This document shows, piece after piece, positions 47,421 to 59,476 of a DNA stretch of 64,000 nt. A model generated the notes under the pieces. The model saw only the letters and a program-made list of their open reading frames with translations. It did not search any database and was not told the DNA's origin. The position numbers and the translations under genes were made by a program. The stretch is from Nissolia schottii (lineage: Eukaryota; Streptophyta; Magnoliopsida; Fabales; Fabaceae), in the NCBI GenBank assembly GCA_003254905.1, contig QANU01002056.1, positions 28,222-92,221 of the forward strand. Direction: 5' to 3'. How positions within the stretch are numbered: the first letter of the stretch is position 1; each line of letters opens with the position of its first letter.

Positions 47421-47975
47421 AGTTAAGCCGTGATGGCAGGTTAACTTTACTTTTTGAGCATTTTAGTTGTCACAATTGCATGCTTTAAAGGTTAAAATAA
47501 TAATATTTTTAAAAAAAAATAAATAAAAGAATAAATTAACACAAATTTTTTAGAAAAAAAGTCAAATGAGTAAAAAAGGGAAGTACCATGAAAATAAAAA
47601 GGGTTTACTAAGCTGAGACGGTTTGTTAACTCTGTCTTCTCAGAGTATTTTTGTAGTGACAACTTGATGCTGTGAAATTAAAAACAAAAAGAAAACCTAT
47701 TTTCAAAAATTAACCAACACGTAACATTTTTTAGAGAGAACTGTGGTTTTGAGTTACTCATTGCACCAGAGGATACGTAGGAATGCAAGTCAAGCCAAAA
47801 TTAAACTTCAATAATTCTTATTCCAATTGTGAATAATTTTATTTGTTTTTAATTAACACCTTATTTATTTATTTATTTATAAAAAAATATTTGAACATAA
47901 AAATGTTAACTAAGTCACGACAACTTGTTAACTCGTTTTATAGCATTTAAGTTGCGATAACTTGATGCTCTAAAT
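47421..47975 (+). repeat. Three dispersed copies of a 70-bp motif
   Basis: Copies at 47421-47491, 47607-47679 and 47907-47975 share the pattern TAAGyyrnGAyrrcnkGTTAACT, about 20 variable bases, then GYATTTnrGTxGyrAyAACTTGATGCT. Each is followed by an AT-rich spacer. No protein is encoded. Confidence 0.65.
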
Positions 47976-48160
47976 CTTCTCTTTTTTTAGAGGTTATAAA
48001 TAATTTGTACAATTGATTAAGGTAATCGTTTTAATACGAATGTATTAGGGGTGCTGCAAAATTAAGTTTTTATCATTCCCCATGCATAATCGACTCTCGA
48101 ATTCAAACTCAAATCAAACCAGTTTTGTTTAAATAAAAGTTTTTCTAATTTTTTTCTAAT

Positions 48161-48944
48161 TTAAATAAAATTGATGGCCACTCAATTAAATTATTTTTGT
48201 TTTTAAAATTTCATCGTTTTCCCACTGCAGTCACGGTCGTGACGCTCCTCATTTTGAGTTAGACTAAAAACTCTCTACTAATAGTAGGGTTATCATTGTA
48301 ATTATAACTTGGTTTCTCTCTCTAATAAATGTGTACTTTAACGTTAATAAATTGTATATTCTCTCTCTTTAATAAATGTAGATTTAATTTATATTTTGTA
48401 TATAAATATTGCTTTTATACTCGTTTTACTAATAAAATTTTTAGTGATGCTACACGTACACCCCTATTGCATACACCATACATACACCAGTATGTATGTA
48501 TTGTGGGCCTCACTAAATAATCGCCTCATCCACTCTCTCCCCCACTCTCATCACCGCGCGCGTGAAGGCCACGCTTCCCGCTTACATAGTTTTTCGATTC
48601 AACTTTCTCACTCACTGTCTCTCGGAAAATGGGATTCCCTTGAAAAATACGTCATCTTCTTCGTCCACATCGTTCTTCGCACTCCTTCGTTTTTACCATC
48701 ATCTCTGCACGAAGCTTCGTTGCTTGAGAGTTCAGTGTGCACTCTGCTCAAACTTCCACCAAGAAAAGCAACAGAAGACAAAACAAATACCTCGAACGCT
48801 GGTGAGCGCATTTCCTTTTATTTTCCCAATCATTTTTTCTTTTGCTTTCACTGCATACATACCTTTTGCCTTTCTTTTCCCTGAACACGAGTGCTTGTTT
48901 AATGTTCTTGTGTGGACATTATTTTTTTAAAAAAAATTATTGAG
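48161..48944. other. Intergenic DNA
   Basis: Overlapping open frames of up to 162 codons at 48396-48930 lack any domain and lie in CT-rich sequence that resembles a 5' UTR (CCACTCTCTCCCCCACTCTC at 48529, then a GCGCGCG patch). It may be the leader region of a retroelement or a gene relic. Confidence 0.35.
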
Positions 48945-49125
48945 CATAATGTTTGCATATTTTTCACATAATGTTTGCATATTTTTCGCATAATGTTTGC
49001 ACACTCTGTCTGTCTGTTGCTTGCATTTCCTTTGGACACTATTAGGATAATGCGGTAATGTTTGCACATTTTGCTCATAATGTTTGCATATTTTTCACAT
49101 AATGTTTGAACATTTTTCACATACG
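48945..49125. repeat. Imperfect 22-bp tandem repeats
   Basis: Units of the type CATAATGTTTGCATATTTTTC recur six or seven times (48945, 48967, 48989, 49052, 49076, 49098), with about 50 bp of unrelated sequence in the middle. Confidence 0.85.
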
Positions 49126-49344
49126 TTTTCACTCCTGCTTGAATTAATTCGATGATGTTGATTGTTTCTTATTGTAGAAATGACCCCTTCAAACAAAGGC
49201 AAAGCACTGGGCAGGGGTGCTGAACAGCACTAAGAACAGAAAGGTCAGAAACAAGATTGAGACGTGTTGTTCAATTATGTTGAAGCTGTGTCAATATGTT
49301 GTTTCTGAATTTGTGCAGTGCAAGATTGAGACACGTTGTTCAAC

Positions 49345-49705
49345 TAAGATGTTGGCAAGTGGTGGTTGTGGCAACAACAATGATGGTGGTGGTGGTGGTG
49401 ACAGTAGTGGTGGGAAATGGTAATGGTGGTGATTGTGGCGATGAGAATGGTGATAGTGGTGCCAGCAACAATGATGGTGATGGTGGAGGTGACAATGGTG
49501 ATGGTGCCACAATGGTGGTGAGTGGTATATATGTTGGCGACAATAGTGGTGATGGAGTGGTAGGTGGTGGTGGTGTGTAGTAGTGGTGGTTGTGGCAACG
49601 ACAATGGTGATAGTGGTGGTGACGATAATGGTGGTGGTATGTGGTGGCACGGTTGAAGTGAAGTGGTGGTTGTAGCGGTGATGATGGTGATATCGGTGGT
49701 AGTGG
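49345..49705. repeat. GGT/GAT-rich low-complexity tract
   Basis: About 360 bp dominated by GGTGGT, GATGGT and AATGGT triplets. All frames on both strands are open for long stretches (Gly/Asp/Val on plus, His/Thr/Pro on minus), which is a consequence of the repeat, not a gene. Confidence 0.85.
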
Positions 49706-49739
49706 CTCATGGAGAGGGAGAGATGGGGTTGTTTATGTT

Positions 49740-50345
49740 AGGAATATTTTTGTCAAAATAAAAGTTGAAAGATTACCTGAAATGTGGTAATCCAAATAGA
49801 CACTTCTCATGAGGGTAATTCACATTATTACTTTAGAGGTAATGCGGATTACTTGGATAATCCACATCACTAGCAATGTTGCGTAACCAAATAAGTTAAT
49901 GTGGATTACCAGGTAATTTAATTACAAGATTACCAATAATATATCCATATTACCTCATACCAAATGCCTCCTTACCTCAAAATTCAATATTTAGAGTGGC
50001 TTTAAATGTCATTATTATTAGCAATGAGTTTAGATTGTACAAATTACACATTCAAATTTCTCATTATCATCAATGTAACAAAAAAGAGATGTCCAACATG
50101 AAAAAAAATTGGAAAAAGCAAAAAAAATATTGAAAAAAATTAGTTTTTTTTTTAATTTATAAAAAATAAAAAAAATAAATGGGGGTTGACACTAGCCTTG
50201 GCAAGCTCACTAGGATAAGGGCTAGTGGTGGACTAGGTTTTTACAAGCCCTCTTATTAAATACGTAAGACTTGGATAGAGTTTGGGGCAAGGCTTTATTA
50301 ATGAGGTTTGGGTTAGCCCCTCAATTGAAGGCATAATTGACACCC
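49740..50345. other. Intergenic with MITE-like ends
   Basis: 49770-49975 has mutually inverted GGTAATCC / GGATTACC strings (for example 49784, 49852, 49915) and ends CATACCAAATGCCTCCTTA, typical of a MITE terminus. 50181-50345 has ends GGGGGTTGACACTAGCC and AGGGTGTCAATTATGCC (minus), an hAT-like pair. Confidence 0.4.
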
Positions 50346-50878
50346 TACGGCCTACACATAGTTAAAAAAGATTTAAAGTCAAAAATAATATAAAAGATGA
50401 AAGGTCAAAATACAATAAATAGTGTTAATAATAATTAAAATAACCTTTAAAACATATGAAATAGTATTTATAATTAATGGAACAATACTAATGAAATTAA
50501 AGAATAATTATAATTAAAATAATTTAAAAAATATAAAATCAATAGAAAATGTCACATAGCTCTAAACTCAAGAGAGAAGATGTCAAGTGGCTAGTGGACA
50601 AACTTTTATATTAATTCTAGTAGGTCTTGACAATCACTTCATATCTGTTAAGTATAGAATAAATCGTGATTAATTATGATATATGTATAATTTTTTAGTA
50701 TTAAGATAATTCAGAACTAATTTAATAAAAAAAATATTAGTGGGTTAGTAGTTATTAAAATATTGTGGGTTAATGAATTGAGTGGACAAAATACATATAT
50801 ATATATATAAACAAATAATAATGGACTTGAAAAAATAAATTAAAAGAGATTAAAAATTGGTTATTTTTTATATTCTCT

Positions 50879-50916
<38 letters not shown>

Positions 50917-51722
50917 TTAAGTATAGATAGATATAGAAAGATAAATAGTTTTTTTTTTCAAAAGGAAACTTTTAGAATACAAAGATAGATATATAAACAA
51001 ATAGGGCGATCCTATTGTATTTCCCTATTTGATAGATAGACATGCATACATAGATAGATTCATGTAAAACCGTTTGGGCCTACTGCTATAACTAAGTCAG
51101 GCCGAATAATACCTGGCTGGGTAGTTAAGGTGGCCTTTACTACGACAAGAATAAAAGGGTAACCCTTACTATGACAAAAATTATGGTAGCCCTTACCCAT
51201 GAAGAAAAAAAGGTTGGCCCTTACCTATGCTTGGATTAGTATTGCCAGGAAATGAAATTCTATCAAGTGAAATTTTTGTTATATGAGGTCGAATATGATC
51301 TTTCACTTTTACTAATAATTAAGAATGTAAGACCTACACATGACATAAACAAAATATTTATGGTGAGATATCACACTAGATCTCACAATTAGAATTTCAC
51401 TTGAGAGGATTCACTCATGTATCAGAATTACAATCTTTCAAACGAAGGACCAAAAAAGTCGTCGGGAAGGAAAAAAATTGTTTTAGGTGTTCATGATCTA
51501 GTCCGGTCTGATAATCTGATTTAACCCAAAACTTCCTTAACGGGGTTCAAACTATGAATTGACCCACATGCACTCTTTAAAACGTGTTCGAGTCATACTT
51601 TGAGTTGATCCAATCAAAGATATATCTAAAAGTTGTGATAAATAATAAGATATAATTCAACTAATACATTTATTAAATTTACATGACATACCGTTATTTT
51701 TGTATTAATATGATTTGTTTTG

Positions 51723-51753
<31 letters not shown>

Positions 51754-54700
51754 AGATACCTCTTTAATTTTATTTTACTTATAAAATTTTTTGACTTTAA
51801 TCTATAATGTTGTGGTTTTAAAGTCGGATAAACTATATTTGGCTCAGTCATTAATCAGGACATGATCAAATTAAGTTAGGGTTTAAAGAATTCTCCCAAA
51901 CAAAAAATTGGGTCGAGTTCGGGTCTGATCTAATTCAAGTAAACTCGACTCATGTATACTCCTAATTCTAGTATATAAACCTTTTTACCTTTCTAAATCA
52001 TAAAAGGAAGCCATTCAACCATTCTCATTTTCTTGTTAGGGGATAATCCCATTTAGTCATCTAAAACAAGACCTTTTGGGCTGTTGTTATATTAGAAGAG
52101 ACCAAAAGGTAAGAAGAATGAGTAAATGGCAAAGATATTTGGCGTGAGTTTGATTCCCAAATATGTGATGTTATATAATTAATTTGGTCTGTTTTTTTTT
52201 TGGTAAGAACTTCGGTCCTATATTTGAATGTTATCTTTGCTTATCATGGTGCTCTTGTTTTACGCTTCCAATAATAATTCAGTGCATACTAGCTAGCTAC
52301 TACAACTGTTTACTACTATAACTCAATGAGTCCTAATCAAGTGTTGGCAGATTAGTAAAAGTGGTTTTTAAGTGACTCTAATCCTCAACCGCCCACTTGG
52401 CCGCCCCTTGCATTATCATATTCAAAAGCATTATTGTTAATTAATCTCCTTAATTACGTGTACTCCCAATGACAACCTTATATTAATATTAAATCAAACT
52501 CCCCACTAAGCAAGACACGTGTTCTATATATTATATTTAATAAATATAATTCTTTTGAGACTAATGGTAGTATGGTAGACTTGAGTTTACCATAAACTCT
52601 ATATAATATAATAATGTATTAACCATTAATTTCATAATATTTATATATTTAAATATGTTTTGAATGATTGATTTATTTTTATATGTAGACTTCATCGTGG
52701 AGCCTAGTTTATTTTTTTTCACTCTCATCAAGGTATTAATTGGGAAATTAAGAGGGTGAGGGTCGAATACAAATTCTCTCAACGTAGTTAATATAAGAGG
52801 AACTACTAGATTAGAATAACATTACTCATTGTTTATTTTCTTTCTTTCTAACACGTATCCTTTTCACGTGCGAAATTGATAACATATCTTAATTATTATA
52901 TGCTGTACAACTTTTCATGAACTAGACTAGATTAGATTAGAATAAACCAGTGCAAAAAATGGATGGAGCTGATGTGTTTAAGTAGACACATCAATCTTTT
53001 TCTGATTGCGCTTTTCTTTCTTCTATTTAGATTAGTATTACCCATTAAGCCTAGAGTCTAGCCACAATTTTGCCACAATTTTCGCTTTCCTAATTGTTTT
53101 TTCAACTATGCATGCATCATTGTCTTCTTCGCCTTCTTTTTCTTGATCCAAGACGCATCCATTTGCTTCCAAAACATAGGTCTGCGAGTTGTTGAGACTC
53201 ATTTTGAGCTTTTTAATCAACAGACAAGTTTCGTTGAGATATACATAAGACAATAAATTAAAGGATTAGAACATAAATGAAAAGAACAAAATGTTATTTA
53301 ATCATATGCTATCTAACGTGATATTTTTAAGGTATAGAGTTTGAGAATTAAACATTTATGTAGATATAACAATACATGAGTAAATTTTTGTGTAATATAA
53401 TTTTGCATTCATCATGCAGCAAAATTAAATTTAAAATAAATATTTTTTTTACTCCTACCACTTTGAAGTTAATTTCAGTCTTAAAAAAGATTTTGATATA
53501 ACTTATTAATATTAGAGATATCAATGGGAATGATTGAATAGTAGGGACAAATCTACGTACATAAGGGTGGGGCAAATGCTCCACTAGATTTTGAGTTTCT
53601 ACACTAATAATATAGGTGTATACTCATCATTTTGTCCATATTATTTTTCCAAGTTCATTAAAATATTAATGATTGTAAATTGTTCTTTTGTTATTTTAGA
53701 TTATGATCTTCTTTTGGTACTCATATTTTTATAAGGGTATCGATACTTCTTTATATTTTAATGGTTATACTTCTTTATGTAATCTTGCCCCATAGCCTAA
53801 ATTTTCTAGATCCATCACTATTGGTATGATTTTGGTTCAACCTTAACCTTACTCTAAACAAGTTAGATAATTTTTTTTTTACCATATCTGCGAGTTTTAC
53901 AAATAACACCCTAACCCTACTTACATAAAAATATTTAAATCCTTACTCTGCTCTACCCACTACTTTCTAAATTTTTTATGTTTACATAATATAAGTGTCA
54001 ACAACAAAAAAAATAATAATTATTTTAGTGCATAAGAACAACATAATTTAAACCATATATAGTCACATTGACACAATAAAATCAAGACATATTAAAGTGA
54101 AAATATGCAAATTTCTTTAGATGAATTAGACCGGTAAAAGTAGTTTTCACCTTCTAGTCAAATTTATTTTATAAACAAAATAAAAACAAAATAGAACAAC
54201 TGCTTATAGACATTAGTACTCAAGAAATATTTTCACATAAAGGAAACTCTTATGTCACAAGTTAGGTACAAAGAAAATTTAGATATAGTTGCAGAAAAAT
54301 GACTTTAAAAAAGGTAGGATTTAAACCTTATAAAAGGAGATGATGTGTGAAAATATAAGTATAATCCAAAGAAAATTATGGAGTCAAGAAAATTTGAATA
54401 TAGTAGTAGCGCAAAGAAAATTATGATAAAACATAACATACAAGGTGCGAGTAGGGTCAAGGTAGGTACATTAAATCCCTAACTCGTGCAGATAATTTTG
54501 AGTAATTACTCATGTAGGTAATTACTCATTGAAAAATGAGATTTTACTTTATCCATTAGGTTGGGCTAGGGCAAATTCCTGCGAGAAGGGTACAAATTGT
54601 CACCCCTAATTAATACTAACATTTTGTAATTCGTCATCAATTTTCTCATTAAACTCATTCTAGTTAGAACATTAGTGCCAAAGTATGTTCCCCATTTGTC

Positions 54701-55074
54701 TTGGTTGACCAAGTGAGGAGAGACAATGTTCACCTTATTAACTTGAAAATATAAAATATATATATATATATTAAAAGCAAATAAATTAGAAATCAAGATT
54801 TTTGTCATCTAATTATGTCCCTAAGGATCAATGTAGGTTTTTTTTTAAGATGAAAAAAAAAAAGTTTAAATTCAAAGAGGGCAATGAAGTACAAACATAA
54901 TCACCTACCAAACATAAAACAAACTGACTTATACGAGTCATGTCTCATTAAAACCTTTTAAAAAAATAAAAAATAGTGAAGTAACCCAAAAAGATAGATC
55001 TAAAAGAAATGGAAGAAAGATGAGCTCTAAAATCTCCCCCTTTTTTTTTTCTTTTTACGGTGAAAAGGTGCTTG
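50346..55074. other. AT-rich intergenic DNA
   Basis: No supported gene. Microsatellites (TA)n at 50884-50912 and (AT)n at 51723-51747. About 51490-51970 has hAT-like ends (TAGGTGTTCATGATC and TAGGAGTATACATGAG on minus). A minus-strand open frame of 71 codons at 53038-53253 is Lys/Glu-rich but has no known domain. 54450-54610 also ends like an hAT element (GGGTGACAATTTGTACCC on minus). Confidence 0.45.
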
Positions 55075-56150
55075 TCATTCGTTCAATGAATCTTGTGTAC
55101 AATCACTAGCGATATGACGAGCAATACCCAACGATACATCCTCAATGCACACATTGCAAATATGTGAGCAAGCATATTTTGCTAAATGATGGGAATCACA
55201 ATTCCCAACTCTGTTAATAATATGCATAAAATGACAAGAAATGAAAGGAACTCTTAGGCTAACAGAGTCATTTACAATTGCGTGGAAAGGAAAAGGATGT
55301 GAAACACCTCCTTGGACAAGCTTGATCAATTCTACATTATCCAAAAGCGAAGCTCATTAGCCAACATAATAGCTAATCGCTTCCCTGCCCGCACTAGGCA
55401 CGTTGTTGCTGCCAAAGGTTCACCTGCTTGATCCCTGTACACCGCGTCAATGCCCCACGACCACGAGAATCTTCCAGCTTTGGAGGCATCCACGTTCATC
55501 TTGACTACATTCTTTAGCGGAGGTCTCCAGCCAACTGAACTCGTGTTGTCGCTCCTTCGAGGCATCGAAAATGTACTATCAATCGTGCTTTTAAATTCAC
55601 TGATTATTGATCTCACTTTACCTATCAGTGATTGCGGATGAGTGGCCCTTTCATTCAAAACACAATTTGTTTCTGCTGAGCTAGATTCCATGAGCAACTA
55701 TGACAATCAATTCAACCATTTCATCAACTTCATTAACAATCTTCCAGCTTAACCAACGGACATGTATCCCCCCTTAGGTTCCCCATCCAAACTCAGCCCC
55801 AATGGTGAGAGACCAGAACAACATGACCTGTGCTCTCCTCACACTTACCACAGCGGGGACACAACACGAAACTAATTGCTCTGCGGAGCTCCAATTGCTA
55901 GTGAACTGGAAGAATATTATTAAGCAGCCTCTACATAAACTGCTTGCTCCTTGGAGGGACTCAGGGCTTCCAAATTCAAGCCCATATCTGGTATTCCCTG
56001 GCAACCTTGCTCGAACTCAGACCTTTGGTGTGGTACGAAGAGGTTCTTATCAAATGGTATGTTGTGATGACTCTATAGACTCCGTAACGAGTTCCATACC
56101 AAACTAACCTATCAACTTTGTTAAAATTAGGCAGCGAGATAGCTAGGATT
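55075..56150 (-). pseudogene. LINE 3' end: zf-RVT plus RVT_3 (RNase H-like) remnant
   Basis: On the minus strand near 55870-55800 a zf-RVT block reads CPRCGKCEESTGHVV. The RVT_3 domain follows with WRPPLKNVVKMNVDAS, FSWSWGIDAVYRDQAGEPL and AATTCLVRAGKRLAIMLANE (55697-55340). After a frameshift come NVELIKLVQGGVSHPF and HFMHIINRVGNCDSHHLAKY (55344-55075). The order zf-RVT then RVT_3 is typical of plant L1-type pol ends and their domesticated relatives. Several breaks make it a pseudogene. Confidence 0.75.
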
Positions 56151-56290
56151 TGATCGACTTCAAACGATAAGAAAATGGATCAAACTAATTCCCATATCCA
56201 ACTTTGTTATGGGCTAGCACCGCGGAGGGCCCGGATGAGCTTAATGGGCTTCCACGAAGCGTTAACCCACACTCCTGAGGGTTACACCAA

Positions 56291-56570
56291 CTCGAATCCT
56301 ATGAAGGTCCACCCAGGATTGGGCACAAAGCCAAAGGGGGCCCACTTTAAGGATGCTCCGTTTGCCCTAATTCGGAGGTCTTCCCAGGATATAAATATCC
56401 CTACACTAGGTACGTCGAACAAACCCTTTTCTTTAACCTAATTTTCCATCTTCCTAAATAAACTTAATTGGCCATTGGAGTGCTTGTAGGTACTCAATGC
56501 CGCCAAGCCAAACAACCTTTTGAGGAGATCCGACATCCGACCTCCATCATTGAAGGTATCACACGATACA
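56291..56570 (+). repeat. 5' LTR (right part) of the gag-only element
   Basis: Pairs with 59208-59476. It contains TTCCCAGGATATAAATATCC, a TATA-like core, and ends ACACGATACA just before the primer-binding site. The true left end may lie farther left. Confidence 0.65.
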
Positions 56571-57239
56571 TTGGGGTCATCTATGGGGACTCTCACGACA
56601 TCCCACACCCCGTACACAGTGATGATCTCCACTCCACCATAAAACCTCATGTCACCCAAGCCCACTAAGAAGACCAACCAACCCGCTCCTAGCGCGAACG
56701 TTGGTGGAGACGGCTCGGCTGGGAGCTCGACCCTAGCAAGCCACCAAACCCAAGTGGCACACACAATCAAGGATGACCAACCATTCGAAGATCCCACTTC
56801 AGGAATCCCTGGCCCTGGTAACGAAGGGGAAGAGGAGGTGTAACAACACATGGATTTGGCAAGTGCGGTACAAGATTAAGCGGCCAAGATACAACAACTA
56901 GAGGCAACCCTATTCTAACTCTAGCACGCAGAGGACCAACGGAAGAAAAGAGCGGAAATACACAACAAGGTTGACCAACTGTGTGAGGAAGAAGAACGAG
57001 GTGCTCAAGCAGGCAGAGGAGAGAAATCATCACCTCGATGGTCATAACCTCGAGGATGGCGGATAACCTCCAGATCTGGAACTTTAGGGAAAAAACCTCG
57101 ACAGCTAAGAAGGAACCCCTAAACCTACACGAATGAGGAAGAGATCTACAAGCCAACATACAGATCCTCCACGGACCCCACATGGTGAACTGTCGACAAG
57201 AACCACCAGTCTTCACAGAAAGGTAAAGGAAAAGAGAGC

Positions 57240-58130
57240 CACTCCTTCCTTGAAATGGCCCCACCATACAGATTCTGTCCTTCGACGAAGCCCTACGACG
57301 GGACCACCGACTCACAACAACACCTCGATGCTTTTGGGCACAAAGTGATCCTAGACGGGGCTTTTGACGCTATTTAGTGCAAGTCATTCTCGGTAACCTT
57401 GAGGAAAAAGGTCCTCAGGTGGTTCAACGCTCTACCAAAAAAATGTGTGCGGAGTTTTGACGATCTAGCAACTCATTTTCTCGCTAACTTCACCACTCAA
57501 AGAATAAAACCAAAAAATGCAGTGAGTTTTCTTAGAGTCATACAGAACGATGATGATTCCCTTAGAGAATACCTTGACTACTTTTACGCGAAGTGTTCAC
57601 AGGTGGATGATCTACAGCCCCAAGTGGTGTTCATGGGGTTAACCAACATACTAAAACGGGGGAGCCCGTGTTTGAAAAATCTCTCAAAATGACCACTCAA
57701 GGGCTTGGTTAAGATACAAGAAAGAGTTGAAGATTACCTCTACCAAGAGGAAAGGATGGGGGTGATCAAGGGTGACCTGGGAAAGGACCCTGGCAAAGGA
57801 TCTCAAGCGCGAAGCTGACGTGTTAGTTTGTAGAGGGACGAGAAGGGGCGACAGAAACTCTCACGAGAAGGGAGGTATCACATGTACATACCTCTGACAG
57901 TGTCCCTCTTCTAGTTGTATCGAGAGATACAACACACAGAAAGGTTCCTCAACCCGAGACCTATACGGTAGTACCCAGGGATGGACACTAGCCTATTCTG
58001 CCAGTAACATAACTCCTACGGCCATGACACTAACAATTTCATAAACTTGAAAGATGAGGTGGAAAAATGGGTTTGGAGTGGGAGGTTAGAGAGATATGTT
58101 CTCAGCAGCAGGAAAAGGATAAGTAAGGAA
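57240..58130 (+). pseudogene. Gypsy gag (retrotrans_gag) remnant
   Basis: The plus strand reads PPYRFCPSTKPYDGTTDSQQ and HLDAFGHKVILDGAF, then after a stop the conserved core RWFNALPKKCVRSFDDLATH and FLANFTTQRIKPKNAVSFLR. LREYLDYFYAKCSQVDDL follows, which is the retrotrans_gag domain (57399-57690). Farther down, HNSYGHDTNNFINLKDEVEK and WVWSGRLERYV match the region before the gag zinc knuckle. Stops and shifts separate the parts. Confidence 0.8.
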
Positions 58131-58181
58131 AGAGACTAGGACCACTAACGCCCTCAGCGTGACAAGCCTCAGATAGTAGTA

Positions 58182-59206
58182 TGTTAGGATCATGTCAGAT
58201 AAATAGAACTCAAATAGTTGCCCAGATGGTTGTTTGTGTGTAGTGTGTTATGATTGTGACTCAATACAAATCAGAAGGGCAGACTATCATAATACACTGT
58301 AAGACCCTACATTTATTTTCATTGTTGGCACGAGTTTAGTATACTCGATGAGTCCTAGACATGGGTTCAGCGTACTCACAAATTCTCAATATACCCTACG
58401 GGGTTTAGCGTACCCAATACCACAAGGATTTATCTTGGTGCAGCAAGGTTGGACTTGTTCCTCCTTAACCGAGGTTGAGACTTCTCTTTCCTCAACCCCT
58501 TAGTTGGATGTGGACAGATTTAGTATCAACAGCCTACGTGGCTTCTCAGTTGAGTTATCGGTGATCCATGTGACATTGCTGTTCAACTAGGCAGGATGTA
58601 CAAATATTTTGTAAGACCTCACATACAACTCACCAGTGATATTGTTCTCTTCAGCGTAGCATTAGTGTTTGTATAAAATTAGTTGATTTCAGTATTTATA
58701 TTCATGCTTTCAGACTATATATGTCATGGTAGTACTCTATGTATATACATGCATCTTTTAGATACTTTTTTCTTATTAAAAATGCTTCAGTATGTGCTAA
58801 GTGAGCAGTACTGAGGTGCCCATTATTGAGTGATGAACTCACCCATCATCTATTTGTTTTATACATGTGAGGACTGTGGAGTTGATCTTTTAGTGTAGTG
58901 GTAGTACCAATCTTTGAGTCAATGATGATGCTCCGCTTCGTACGGGAGAATCAGTGTGTCTGTTAGCAGTTGTTCCAATGGGTCATAGGCAGGGTCTTCA
59001 GGCGTTACCTTAGTTAGATAATTGATTTTTAATTCTACATGTATAAAGATTTTTCATATTTTCATTTATAATAAGAAGTAGTTTAAAATACAGTTAATAC
59101 AGTTATATTATTTTGTATGAACAATAGTTTCAGTCACGATAGAGCTTCTGTGGGGACAATGTCCTTACGTGCGGTCACTCCCGAATTTTAGGGCGTGATA
59201 GAATCC
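58182..59206 (-). repeat. Nested solo LTR, chromovirus-like
   Basis: On the minus strand it starts TATCACGCCCTAAAATTCGG and GAGTGACCGCACG, close to the TGTCACGCCCnnAATTCGGGAG start of Tekay/Del LTRs. It ends in CCTAACA at 58182. No coding sequence. The TG start is mutated to TA and no 5-bp target duplication is clear, so the boundaries are tentative. Confidence 0.5.
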
Positions 59207-59207
59207 T

Positions 59208-59476
59208 AGGAGGGTCCACCCAAGATTAGGGAGCAAGCCAAAGGGGCCCCACTTTAGGGACACTTTGTTTGCCCTAATCCAGAGGACTTCCCAAGATATA
59301 AATAGCCCTACACTTGGTACGTCGAATCAACCCTTTTCTTTAACCTAATTTTCCATCGTCTTACATAACCTTACTTGAGCGTTGGAGTGCTTACAGGTAC
59401 TTAACACCACCAAACCAGACAACTTTCCAAGGAGATTCAGCGTCCGACCTCAATCGTTGAAGGTACCACACGATAT
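59208..59476 (+). repeat. 3' LTR (right part) of the gag-only element
   Basis: Direct copy of 56291-56570 by eye, with CAAGATATAAATAGCCC as TATA-like core and ACACGATATA at the end. Confidence 0.65.

Larger units (their letters stand above)
46141..48160 (+). repeat. Long gypsy LTR, Ogre/Tat-like
   Basis: It begins TGTGAACACCCAATTTTGTC, the start I know from Ogre/Tat-type LTRs. Near the right end is GGGTGCTGCAAAATTAAG followed by CATTCCCCATGCATAATCGA and CTC, resembling the conserved end region of the same group. Inside are a GC-rich leader-like patch (46860-47110) and three spaced copies of a 70-bp motif (47421, 47607, 47907). No coding sequence is attached, so it is a solo or truncated LTR. 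The right boundary is approximate. Confidence 0.55.
56291..59476 (+). mobile_element. Short Ty3/gypsy (Tat-like) element with gag only
   Basis: Two direct repeats of about 275 bp (56291-56570 and 59208-59476) share long runs such as CCCTTTTCTTTAACCTAATT and GAAGGTAYCACACGATA and act as the LTRs. Right after the left one, TTGGGGTCATCTATGGGGAC resembles the primer-binding leader TTGGCGCCGTCTGTGGGGA of Tat-type elements. Inside there is gag but no pol, and another LTR is nested at 58182-59206. It is a deletion derivative. Confidence 0.7.

Noticed and set aside
48396..48930. Two overlapping plus-strand open frames of 122-162 codons
   Set aside because: No start context, no domain, CT-rich composition, and they overlap each other in different frames. 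More like a leader or repeat sequence.
49291..49710. Histidine/threonine-rich protein on the minus strand
   Set aside because: It is the translation of a GGT/GAT repeat tract that is open on both strands. No support as a gene.
53038..53253. 71-codon Lys/Glu-rich minus-strand frame
   Set aside because: It has a plausible ATG and composition, but no recognisable domain, signal peptide or homologous motif. Not enough to call a gene.
56438..57315. Minus-strand frames of 137 and 182 codons
   Set aside because: They overlap the plus-strand leader and gag start of the LTR element and show no domain.
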